The translations under genes and the position numbers were made by a program. Positions 48,343 through 55,675 of a stretch of DNA of 64,000 nucleotides are shown in pieces. This DNA is from Pseudomonas putida NBRC 14164 (GTDB lineage: Bacteria; Pseudomonadota; Gammaproteobacteria; Pseudomonadales; Pseudomonadaceae), in contig NC_021505.1 in the NCBI RefSeq assembly GCF_000412675.1, forward strand, positions 1,854,501 through 1,918,500, in the 5' to 3' direction. Each line of letters starts with the position of its first letter. Position 1 is the stretch's first letter. The notes beneath the pieces are model-generated. The model saw only the letters and a list, made by a program, of their open reading frames with translations. It did no database searches and was not told the origin of the DNA.

Positions 48343-49005
48343 CTAGCAGCTTCCGACACTGCGCGCACCGCTCTGGGTCAATACTTTATCGGTTGAGCGG
48401 TGACTGGCTGATGAAGCAATCGCCCACTGCCCGAGCCAGTAGGTGAGGATGATCAGGTACGGCGCGGCGGCGAACGGGCTGACGAAGCGGTCAATGCCGA
48501 TCAGGCTGTCGGAGAGCACAAACAGGCCGGCGCCGATTGCGGCCAGCCCGCCACAGGCCAGGGCGCGCCAGAGCATGGCGCTGATGGCCAGGGCGTACAG
48601 CGCGACCGGGATCAGCAACGGGCCGAGGCCGTGGCTGGCCAGTACGCCGAGCAGCGCCATGCCGGTGATCGCGCTGAAGATCAGTGCGGGCAGGGCGGGG
48701 CGCAGGGTAATGCCGCAATAGCCGCGCAGGTAAGCCAGGTGGGCACAGAGGAAGGCGGCCAGGCCGAATACGAACAGGTCGGCGGGGATGGCCAGCAGTA
48801 TGTCACCCATTACCGAAAAGCCCAGGCCGATCGAGATCCACTTCCGATAAGGTGTGGCCGGGGCGCCGCGCAGCCAGGCGACAAGCGCCAGGACGGGAAC
48901 GGGTTTGGCCAGCAGTGCGACCAGGGTATTGTCGCTGGCCAGTGCATATATATAGAGGGTGGCGGCGGCCAGGGCCAGAATCATCAGGTGGCTTGGACGA
49001 GGCAT
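48343..49005 (-). CDS. YhhN/TMEM86-family membrane protein (putative lysoplasmalogenase)
   Basis: This 220-residue polytopic protein has about eight hydrophobic helices with the family blocks AKPVPVLALVAW, GLGFSVMGDILLAIP and FVLSDSLIGIDRF. Animal TMEM86 relatives hydrolyse lysoplasmalogens; the bacterial role is less certain. The ATG at 49005 is chosen because AAGGA precedes it; a longer frame to 49158 has no ribosome site. The 3' end faces the nuo promoter region. Confidence 0.85.
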   Translation of the reverse strand: MPRPSHLMILALAAATLYIYALASDNTLVALLAKPVPVLALVAWLRGAPATPYRKWISIGLGFSVMGDILLAIPADLFVFGLAAFLCAHLAYLRGYCGITLRPALPALIFSAITGMALLGVLASHGLGPLLIPVALYALAISAMLWRALACGGLAAIGAGLFVLSDSLIGIDRFVSPFAAAPYLIILTYWLGQWAIASSASHRSTDKVLTQSGARSVGSC

Positions 49006-49118
49006 GGGCGGTCCTTGCTGCTGTGCTGCCTCAAGCATAGACGTGATTGTGGGGTTTGCTGGTGACGCCATTGGTTTGAGTGGGGGCTGCCATGGGTATG
49101 GCGAAAGGAATGCAGCGC

Positions 49119-49180
49119 CTATCAGATCGAGCGCCGCCCGCGCGGCGCTTCGCAGCACAAGGCTGCTCCTACATCTGTTT
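49119..49180. repeat. Partial REP-like sequence upstream of the yhhN-like gene
   Basis: GCGCCGCCCGCGCGGCGCTT and the following GCAGCACAAGGCTGCTCC are like one half of the variant REP pair seen at 28708-28799. The 49006-49597 gap holds this unit, a REP pair, a gene relic, another REP half and the aceA terminator, and no intact gene. Confidence 0.6.
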
Positions 49181-49317
49181 CGGGCCAGTCACGCCTGTGA
49201 GGCTGCCGCTGCCCGCCTTGTCTGTCTTCTTCGATATTGAAGGTTGCATCACTGCTCTTGATTAATCTCCAGTCATGCACCCAGTTGCACCAAGGCTTGA
49301 GCGATGTATCGCCTGAT

Positions 49318-49416
49318 GGGCCTCTTCGCGGGTAAACCCGCTCCCACAGGATCACCACGGGCTCCAAGACTTGCGCAGTACCTGTGGGAGCGGGCGTGCC
49401 CGCGAAAGGGTCGGCC
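49318..49416. repeat. REP inverted pair
   Basis: Opposed REP units at 49318-49350 and 49381-49416 have cores CTCTTCGCGGGTAAACCCGC and GCGGGCGTGCCCGCGAAAGG. The right unit runs directly into the DUF3077-like leader relic. Confidence 0.9.
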
Positions 49417-49458
49417 CAGGCATTAGAGAATTTTCAGGGGATTGAACAATGACAATGA
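49401..49458 (+). pseudogene. Relic of a DUF3077-type gene: leader and first codons only
   Basis: Bases 49401-49455 match, with four differences, the sequence from the REP core through the ATG of the DUF3077-like pseudogene (minus strand 13097-13031), including TTTTCAGGGGATTGAACA just before ATGACAA. After that the similarity stops; the frame reads MTMKH then stop at 49464, and another REP half begins about 20 bases on. The coding body has been lost. Confidence 0.7.
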
Positions 49459-49478
49459 AGCACTGACATACCGCAGCC

Positions 49479-49507
49479 TTTTCGCGACACAAGGCCGCTC
49501 CTACAGG
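49479..49507. repeat. Single REP half-unit
   Basis: CCTTTTCGCGACACAAGGCC followed by GCTCCTACAGG is one arm of the variant REP pair at 20778-20896, without its partner. It abuts the DUF3077 gene relic. Confidence 0.75.
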
Positions 49508-49538
49508 TTCCGTGCATTTCTGGTCGGTCTGGTATCGA

Positions 49539-49579
49539 CAAAAAGAAAGGCCCAGCGCGTTCGCAGCCCTGGGCCTTTC
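49539..49579 (-). terminator. Rho-independent terminator of aceA
   Basis: On the minus strand a perfect 11-base stem GAAAGGCCCAG / CTGGGCCTTTC (49569-49579 with 49545-49555) with a 13-base loop is followed by a run of T. It begins 19 bases after the aceA stop codon. Confidence 0.92.
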
Positions 49580-49597
49580 TTCAGCGGCAAGCCGCTA

Positions 49598-50923
49598 TCA
49601 GTGGAACTGCTCTTCCTCGGTCGAGCCGGTCAGGGCAGTCACCGACGATGCGCCACCCTGGATCACGGTGGTCATGTCATCGAAGTAACCAGTACCCACT
49701 TCCTGCTGGTGCGCCACGAAGGTGTAGCCCTTGCTGGCGTCAGCGAATTCCTGCTCCTGCAACTTCACGTAGGCGGTCATGTCGTTGCGGGCGTAGTCGT
49801 GCGCCAGGTTGAACATGCCGTGCCACATGTTGTGGATGCCAGCCAGGGTGATGAACTGGTGCTTGTAGCCCATGGCCGACAGCTCGCGCTGGAACTTGGC
49901 GATGGTGGCGTCGTCCAGGTTCTTCTTCCAGTTGAACGAAGGCGAGCAGTTGTACGACAGGATCTGGTCCGGGTACTCCTTCTTGATCGCTTCGGCGAAG
50001 CGACGGGCTTCGTCCAGGTCCGGCTTGGCGGTTTCGCACCAGATCAGGTCGGCATATGGCGCGTAGGCCAGGCCGCGGGAGATGGCCTGGTCGAGGCCGG
50101 CGCGGACCTTGTAGAAGCCTTCACGGGTACGCTCGCCAATCACGAACGGCTGATCGTACGGGTCGCAATCGCTGGTCAGCAGGTCGGCGGCGTTGGCGTC
50201 GGTTCGGGCCAGGATGATGGTCGGTACGCCCGACACGTCAGCTGCCAGGCGCGCGGCCACCAGCTTCTGTACGGCTTCCTGGGTTGGTACCAGCACCTTG
50301 CCGCCCATGTGGCCGCATTTTTTAACCGAGGCCAGCTGGTCTTCGAAGTGCACGCCAGCGGCGCCTGCTTCGATCATGTTCTTCATCAGCTCGTAGGCGT
50401 TCAGTACGCCACCGAAACCGGCTTCGGCGTCTGCCACGATCGGCGCGAAGTAGTCGATGTAGCCTTCGTCGCCCGGGTTCTTGCCGGCTTTCCACTGGAT
50501 CTGGTCGGCGCGGCGGAACGAGTTGTTGATGCGCTTGACCACGGTCGGTACCGAGTCAACCGGGTACAGCGACTGGTCAGGGTACATGGACTCGGCCGAG
50601 TTGTTGTCGGCGGCAACCTGCCAGCCGGACAGGTAGATGGCCTGGATGCCAGCCTTTACCTGCTGTACTGCCTGGCCGCCGGTCAGGGCGCCCATGCAGT
50701 TGACGAAATCTTTTTCTGGGCGGAAGGACGGGTGGGCACCTTGGGTGACCAGCTTCCACAGTTTTTCTGCACCTTGGCGTGCCAGGGTGTGCTCTGGCTG
50801 AAGGGAGCCACGCAGGCGAACGACATCAGCGGCGGTGTAGGTACGGGTCACGCCTTTCCAGCGCGGGTTCTCGGCCCAGTCTTTCTCGAGGGCTGCAATT
50901 TGCTGTTCGCGTGTCAGTGCCAT
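49598..50923 (-). CDS. aceA: Isocitrate lyase
   Basis: AceA splits isocitrate into glyoxylate and succinate in the glyoxylate shunt. The 441-residue protein has the catalytic [10 protein letters not shown] motif (shown as [11 protein letters not shown] near residue 213), [18 protein letters not shown] for metal binding, and [13 protein letters not shown]. It is a single-gene transcript with a strong terminator and a long leader. The promoter has an operator-like palindrome (see 51324-51349). Confidence 0.97.
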   Translation of the reverse strand: MALTREQQIAALEKDWAENPRWKGVTRTYTAADVVRLRGSLQPEHTLARQGAEKLWKLVTQGAHPSFRPEKDFVNCMGALTGGQAVQQVKAGIQAIYLSGWQVAADNNSAESMYPDQSLYPVDSVPTVVKRINNSFRRADQIQWKAGKNPGDEGYIDYFAPIVADAEAGFGGVLNAYELMKNMIEAGAAGVHFEDQLASVKKCGHMGGKVLVPTQEAVQKLVAARLAADVSGVPTIILARTDANAADLLTSDCDPYDQPFVIGERTREGFYKVRAGLDQAISRGLAYAPYADLIWCETAKPDLDEARRFAEAIKKEYPDQILSYNCSPSFNWKKNLDDATIAKFQRELSAMGYKHQFITLAGIHNMWHGMFNLAHDYARNDMTAYVKLQEQEFADASKGYTFVAHQQEVGTGYFDDMTTVIQGGASSVTALTGSTEEEQFH

Positions 50924-51287
50924 GGAAATAAACCTCGTCGCATCGATCTTGGGTTAATTGTGCTGATGCTCGGGTGCAGATCAGGGTGCTTGGCGGCTGT
51001 CCTGTTCTAAGGAGTGCGGCGGCGAACGCGAAGGCTCGAAGGGGGAAGGGTGGGCAGGCCAGGCGAAGGTGTGCTCCGGCAGGTCGGCTCGTGGTTGCCT
51101 TGCTGCGGTGCTACGCGATTGCCAGTACTGCGGTGATGCGCTTCCGTCCCTCGGGACAACTTCTTCGTTGCAGTCGCAATCCCGTCGAACCGCCTTGTGG
51201 GCCGTATAGACACGAGGCGCCTCCAGGGGTGGGAGGAGCACGCCTCGAAGGCCCTTGCCAGGGCCCCTGATTAGCGGGAGCGAGGCC
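50924..51287 (-). other. Long structured 5' leader of aceA
   Basis: About 360 bases lie between the predicted aceA promoter and its ATG. The promoter-proximal part has strong hairpins on the minus strand: GGCCC/GGGCC around 51248-51268 and GAGGCG/CGCCTC arms around 51204-51248. A 103-codon ORF (50981-51292) spans the leader, but its composition (Arg, Pro, Ser-rich) and lack of ribosome site argue against coding. A regulatory RNA element is possible. Confidence 0.45.
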
Positions 51288-51317
51288 ATCATGCCCTTGG
51301 GAAAAAGACCCTGTCAA
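51288..51317 (-). promoter_or_regulatory. Candidate aceA promoter
   Basis: The minus strand has a perfect -35 TTGACA (51312-51317), an 18-base spacer, and CATGAT (51288-51293) as a weaker -10. It directs transcription toward aceA. Confidence 0.5.
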
Positions 51318-51323
51318 ATGTTT

Positions 51324-51349
51324 TGTAGTGACTTTTTTCACTTACTACA
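51324..51349. promoter_or_regulatory. Operator-like palindrome upstream of the aceA promoter
   Basis: The arms TGTAGTGA (51324-51331) and TCACTTACTACA (51338-51349) form an inverted repeat with a two-base insertion, ending 6 bases upstream of the -35 element. In pseudomonads aceA is controlled by the RpiR-family regulator RccR; this is a plausible site for it, though I cannot confirm the consensus here. Confidence 0.5.
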
Positions 51350-51416
51350 TCTTTGGTCTAATGCGACTTGGCGGTCAGTTTCTAGGCCTTTGGTCGAGGC
51401 CTTGAGTTGCCTGGGT

Positions 51417-52151
51417 TCAGTCGAGGAGGTCGACTTTTACACGCAAAGTCATGTTTTCACCGCGCTGGGTGCTGTAACTGCGGCTTGACGCGTTGCGGTC
51501 GGCTTGGCTCTGCTGGTTGTAGCCGGCCAGGGTGATCCATTCGCCGAGCTTGCCGGTGATTGTCGTGTCGGTACTTTGCACGTTCACTACATCTGCACGT
51601 TCCTGGCTGATGCGGTCATTATTGGTGCTTATTTGCAGACGAACCGTGTCACCGCTCAAGCTCGGCGTGACGTAGAAGCCTTGGGTCACATTGCGGTATT
51701 CGGTGTTGCTCTGTACGCGCCCATAGCCGTCGGTGCTGGTGCTGGTAATCGGGATGCTCTGGCCAACCTGAATGAGCGCAGGCTGGCCTTCGCTGGCCTG
51801 CACCTGCTGCATGCCGCCGTCGCGGTTGCTGGTGCCGTAGTGGATGATGCGTGCGTTGCCGCGGTTGTCCTGGAAGTTGCTGTCGTTGTTGTCGACGCTG
51901 ATCAGCAGCCGCTTGGGAGCGGTGTCCAGTTGCTGCAGCAAGGCGCGCAGGTCGTCGATGCGCTCGGGGCTGGCGTTGACGATCAGCTTGTTCTCGAAGG
52001 CGTTCACCGTGCCGTCCTTGCCGATGAATGCCTGCGCGGCAGGCAATAGTTCGGCGCTGGCGCGGTGCTGCAGCGGCACCACCTCGGTAGCGGCCTGGGC
52101 GGCGAGGCTGGCAAGCAGCAGCAGGGAAGTGAAAAGGGGGCGTAGCGGCAT
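51417..52151 (-). CDS. Short secretin-domain protein
   Basis: This 244-residue protein has a signal peptide (MPLRPLFTSLLLLASLAAQA), a Secretin_N-like segment (NAFENKLIVNASPERIDDLR, about residues 45-90) and a C-terminal part like the start of the secretin core (GQSIPITS, NVTQGFYVTPSLSG, GEWITLAGYN). It is far shorter than true type II/III secretins and lacks the multiple N domains. ATG 52151 is chosen because GGAG lies 9 bases upstream; ATG 52157 would be too close to it. It is divergent from the S8 protease gene. Role unknown. Confidence 0.75.
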   Translation of the reverse strand: MPLRPLFTSLLLLASLAAQAATEVVPLQHRASAELLPAAQAFIGKDGTVNAFENKLIVNASPERIDDLRALLQQLDTAPKRLLISVDNNDSNFQDNRGNARIIHYGTSNRDGGMQQVQASEGQPALIQVGQSIPITSTSTDGYGRVQSNTEYRNVTQGFYVTPSLSGDTVRLQISTNNDRISQERADVVNVQSTDTTITGKLGEWITLAGYNQQSQADRNASSRSYSTQRGENMTLRVKVDLLD

Positions 52152-52309
52152 GTCCATGATCTCCGCAGGTGGAATCAACATGATGGCAAATTTGCCGGCT
52201 TCCTGCCGGATCTGGATCACGCCGGCGCTGTTGAGGCAGTTGCTGGCCGTGGATGAACCTTTGAGTTGTCCCGCCAGTCGCACTCACAGGGAACGCGTGG
52301 GGTGATTGC

Positions 52310-54019
52310 ATGAGGGGTGGTCTGATCCTGCTGTTATGGCTTTGCAGCCTTGGTGCACAGGCTGCACCGGATACGCTGCGCATCAAGCAACTGCAGCGTT
52401 GCGGCGACCTGCCCGGCGAAGGCGGGCAGCAATGGTGCCTGCGTGCCGAGGGGCTCGGTGCAGATGTGCCAACGGTATGGCTTGGCGGTGTGCGACTGCC
52501 AGCAGCCGATATCGAGCGCAAAGGTGACCGGCTTACCCTGAACCTGGCGAAAAAAGCCCAGCGCAGCGCGCCTCTTTGGCTGGAATTTGATGGCCGCACC
52601 AGCAACCCGATATGGCTGACCCGCCAGCGCAGTCATGTTGTCGCCGCAGGGCCTGATGAAGTGGCGAAGAACATGGATGGCCTGACTACCTATGTCGACC
52701 TGGTCAGCCTGTTGATCGAAGAACAACACGACGGCCTTGGCGAGGCCCGGCGCATTGCCGGTAAATACGGCGCCCAGGTGGTCGGTGCCATACCGCCGCT
52801 CAATGTCTACCAGCTGCGCTTGCCGGTGGACGACCTGGTGCAGCGTGACGCGATGATCCTGCGCATGGGTAGTGAGGTCAGCGTGGATGCCGTAATTGTC
52901 GAGGAGTCCGCCCCGGAGGGTGAGGAAGAGGGAAGTGGGCGCGACACTCGCGCCATAGACCAGGCAGACGAATGGGCCGCCAACCGCTTCATGGACGCGC
53001 TGTATTTCTACCAGCGACGGATTGGCGCTTCGCGCTTGCCGGTGCAGCCCGTGCGGGTTGGGGTAATCGAGCGTGAGGTGGACTTTGATGCCCCTGGATT
53101 CAGCCAATACCGAGGCGGCTGCGAGCAGGGCCAGACATGCCTGTACGCTCGCGACGGGGATCGCGCGACAGGCCATGGCAGCCATGTCGCAGGCATTCTC
53201 GCCGCGCAGGGTGAGGGATTTTTGCCGGGGCTGGGCAAGCACAGCCCTGGCTTCGAGGTGATTGTAGAGCGCAACTCGGATGCAGGTATCACCGCCAACA
53301 TCGCTGCATCGGTGAACCTGGTCGAGGATGGCGTGCGGGTGCTGAACTGGAGCTGGGGCATCCACCGGGTCGGCGCACGCGACGTCAACGGTGATGAGGT
53401 CGATTCGCTGGTGCGTTCCGGCCTGGCGATGAGTGGCTACGAGGAGTTGCTTGAGGAGTTCTTCCTCTGGCTGCGCAAAGAGCACCCGGATGTGGTGGTG
53501 GTGAATTCGGCGGGCAACGGTGCGTCGTGGTCAGGTACCGATGAATACCGCCTGCCGTCGTCGTTCATCACCGAACAACTGCTGGTGGTGGGCGGGCACC
53601 AGCGCAGCGACAAGGCGACGGCGGTCGAAGCCCCCGACCATGTGCGCAAGCGCCACAGTTCCAACATCGACATGCGCGTGGATGTCAGTGCTGCTGCCTG
53701 CATACGCCCGGCGGCTGCCCCGGCTGCGCATTGCGGCACATCGTACGCAACACCCCTGGTGACTTCCACCGTGGCAGCGATGCTGTCGATCAACCCGGCC
53801 CTCACCCCGGAACAGGTGCGCATGCTGTTGCGGCGCAGTGCCCTGACCCTGGGTACCGAGCAGGATTTCGAGGCGATGGATGCCGAAGACCTGACGGCGC
53901 CGATCCTGCCTTCGGAGCGTGGTGGGCGCCTGAACCACCCCGACCTGGGGCGTTCGGCGCGCCTGGACATGCAGCGCGCGCTGGACCTGGCAGTGCAGAG
54001 CCGGGAGCGGGTGCGCTGA
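52310..54019 (+). CDS. Exported S8 (subtilisin-like) serine protease with an atypical catalytic acid
   Basis: The 569-residue protein has a signal peptide (cleavage near residue 18-19), an approximately 220-residue N-terminal region and a subtilisin domain from about 245 to 500. The His block is GHGSHVAGILAA (H289), the oxyanion Asn is in VVNSAGNGA (N403) and the Ser block is CGTSYATPLV (S478). The strand that normally carries the catalytic Asp (VIDTG) reads VGVIEREVD, placing Glu at position 254. It is divergent from the mini-secretin gene with 158 bases between starts. Confidence 0.85.
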   Translation: MRGGLILLLWLCSLGAQAAPDTLRIKQLQRCGDLPGEGGQQWCLRAEGLGADVPTVWLGGVRLPAADIERKGDRLTLNLAKKAQRSAPLWLEFDGRTSNPIWLTRQRSHVVAAGPDEVAKNMDGLTTYVDLVSLLIEEQHDGLGEARRIAGKYGAQVVGAIPPLNVYQLRLPVDDLVQRDAMILRMGSEVSVDAVIVEESAPEGEEEGSGRDTRAIDQADEWAANRFMDALYFYQRRIGASRLPVQPVRVGVIEREVDFDAPGFSQYRGGCEQGQTCLYARDGDRATGHGSHVAGILAAQGEGFLPGLGKHSPGFEVIVERNSDAGITANIAASVNLVEDGVRVLNWSWGIHRVGARDVNGDEVDSLVRSGLAMSGYEELLEEFFLWLRKEHPDVVVVNSAGNGASWSGTDEYRLPSSFITEQLLVVGGHQRSDKATAVEAPDHVRKRHSSNIDMRVDVSAAACIRPAAAPAAHCGTSYATPLVTSTVAAMLSINPALTPEQVRMLLRRSALTLGTEQDFEAMDAEDLTAPILPSERGGRLNHPDLGRSARLDMQRALDLAVQSRERVR

Positions 54020-54102
54020 ACGGTGGCCGCTGTCAGACAAATTCCGTAACATCGCGCCCCTCGTTTTTGTAACGTCCGCCCGTACTGCCCCACAGGAAAC
54101 CC

Positions 54103-55545
54103 ATGAAACCCGCCCGACTACGCGCCGACCTGCTCGCCGGCCTGACCACCTCGTTTGCCTTGGTGCCCGAGTGCATCGCCTTTGCCCTGGTGGCGCACCT
54201 TAATCCGCTGATGGGCCTGTATGGCGCGTTCGTCATCTGCACCCTTACGGCGCTGTTTGGCGGTCGACCGGGGATGATTTCCGGCGCGGCCGGCTCGATG
54301 GCGGTGGTGATCGTGGCACTCGTTGTGCAGCACGGCGCGCAATACCTGCTGGCCACGGTTTTGCTGGGTGGCGTGGTGATGATCCTGTTCGGCTTGCTAC
54401 GGCTGGGCAAGCTGGTACGCCTGGTGCCGTACCCGGTCATGCTCGGCTTCGTCAACGGCCTGGCCATCGTCATTGCCATGGCGCAGCTTGAGCACTTCAA
54501 GGCGGGTGAGCACTGGCTCAGCGGCGCGCCGCTGTACCTGATGATCGGCCTTGTGGCACTCACCATGGCGGTGGTCTACGTGCTGCCGAAACTGACCCGT
54601 GCGGTGCCGCCAGCGTTGGTGGCGATCCTTGGCGTGGGCCTGCTGGTGTACCTGCTCGACCTGCCCACCCGCACTTTGGGCGACATGGCGCATATCGCCG
54701 GTGGCCTGCCGGGGCTGGCACTGCCGGATGTGCCCTGGAACCTGGAAACCCTGAAGATCATCGCCCCCTACGCCGTGCTGATGGCCATGGTCGGTCTGCT
54801 GGAAACCTTGCTCACCCTCAACCTGACCGATGAAGTGACCGAGAGCCGTGGCTTCCCGGACCGCGAGTGCGTGGCACTGGGCGCGGCGAACATGGTTTCG
54901 GGCCTGTGCGGTGGGATGGGCGGTTGCGCAATGATCGGCCAGACGGTGATCAACCTCAGTTCCAATGGCCGCGGCCGGCTGTCCGGGGTAGTAGCCGGGG
55001 TGATGATCTTGCTGTTCGTGTTGTTCCTGTCGCCGCTGATCGAGCGTATTCCGCTCGCGGCGCTGGTCGGGGTGATGTTCGTGGTGGCTCAGCAGACCTT
55101 CGCCTGGGCGTCGCTGCGGGTGCTGCACAAGGTGCCGGTGAACGATGTGCTGGCGATCATTGCAGTGACCGTGGTCACCGTGTTTACCGACCTGGCCATG
55201 GCGGTGCTGTTCGGCATCATCATCGCGGCGCTGAACTTTGCCTGGCAGCATGCGCGGGAACTCTATGCGGACAGCCATGAGGATGCGGAAGGCGGCAAGC
55301 GTTATCAGGTACATGGCACGCTGTTCTTTGCCTCGACCGCCTCGTTCCTCAACCAGTTTGACCCGGCCCAGGACCCGGACAAGGTCACGCTGGATTGCCA
55401 ACATTTGAGCTTTGTCGATTATTCGGCGGTTGCGGCGCTCAGGACCCTGCGTGAGCGGTATGCGAAGGCGGGCAAGCATTTGCGCGTGGTGCATTTGTCA
55501 GAGCGGTGCAAGAAACTGTTGAAGCGGGCAGGTGAGCAGCACTGA
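54103..55545 (+). CDS. SulP-family inorganic anion transporter
   Basis: The 480-residue inner-membrane protein has about 10-12 hydrophobic helices, beginning RADLLAGLTTSFALVPECIA (a SulP family start), and a C-terminal STAS domain at about 395-480 (HLSFVDYSAVAALRTLRERY). Substrate could be sulfate, bicarbonate or an organic anion; the sequence does not settle it. It follows the protease gene by 83 bases and ends before a REP pair. Confidence 0.9.
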   Translation: MKPARLRADLLAGLTTSFALVPECIAFALVAHLNPLMGLYGAFVICTLTALFGGRPGMISGAAGSMAVVIVALVVQHGAQYLLATVLLGGVVMILFGLLRLGKLVRLVPYPVMLGFVNGLAIVIAMAQLEHFKAGEHWLSGAPLYLMIGLVALTMAVVYVLPKLTRAVPPALVAILGVGLLVYLLDLPTRTLGDMAHIAGGLPGLALPDVPWNLETLKIIAPYAVLMAMVGLLETLLTLNLTDEVTESRGFPDRECVALGAANMVSGLCGGMGGCAMIGQTVINLSSNGRGRLSGVVAGVMILLFVLFLSPLIERIPLAALVGVMFVVAQQTFAWASLRVLHKVPVNDVLAIIAVTVVTVFTDLAMAVLFGIIIAALNFAWQHARELYADSHEDAEGGKRYQVHGTLFFASTASFLNQFDPAQDPDKVTLDCQHLSFVDYSAVAALRTLRERYAKAGKHLRVVHLSERCKKLLKRAGEQH

Positions 55546-55560
55546 GCCTGGTTGTCACCC

Positions 55561-55664
55561 GTGCCGGCCTCTTCGCGGGCATGCCCGCTCCCACAGGATC
55601 GCCGCAGGCCCGGGCATTGTGCGATCCCCTGTGGGAGCGGGCGTGCCCGCGAAGAGGCCGGCAC
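55561..55664. repeat. REP inverted pair between the sulP and fusA-2 genes
   Basis: Two nearly complementary 42-44-base arms (55561-55602 and 55621-55664), with GCGGGC/GCCCGC cores and extended outer matches (GTGCCGGCCTC / GAGGCCGGCAC), lie between two converging genes. Confidence 0.93.
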
Positions 55665-55675
55665 AGGCGAATGAA

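Noticed and set aside
48261..48446. 61-codon plus-strand ORF just after the Fur-like box
   Set aside because: No ribosome site, overlaps the 3' end of the yhhN-like gene, and no recognisable protein.
50981..51292. 103-codon ORF in the aceA leader
   Set aside because: No ribosome site, non-coding composition, and it overlaps strong hairpins; treated as leader.
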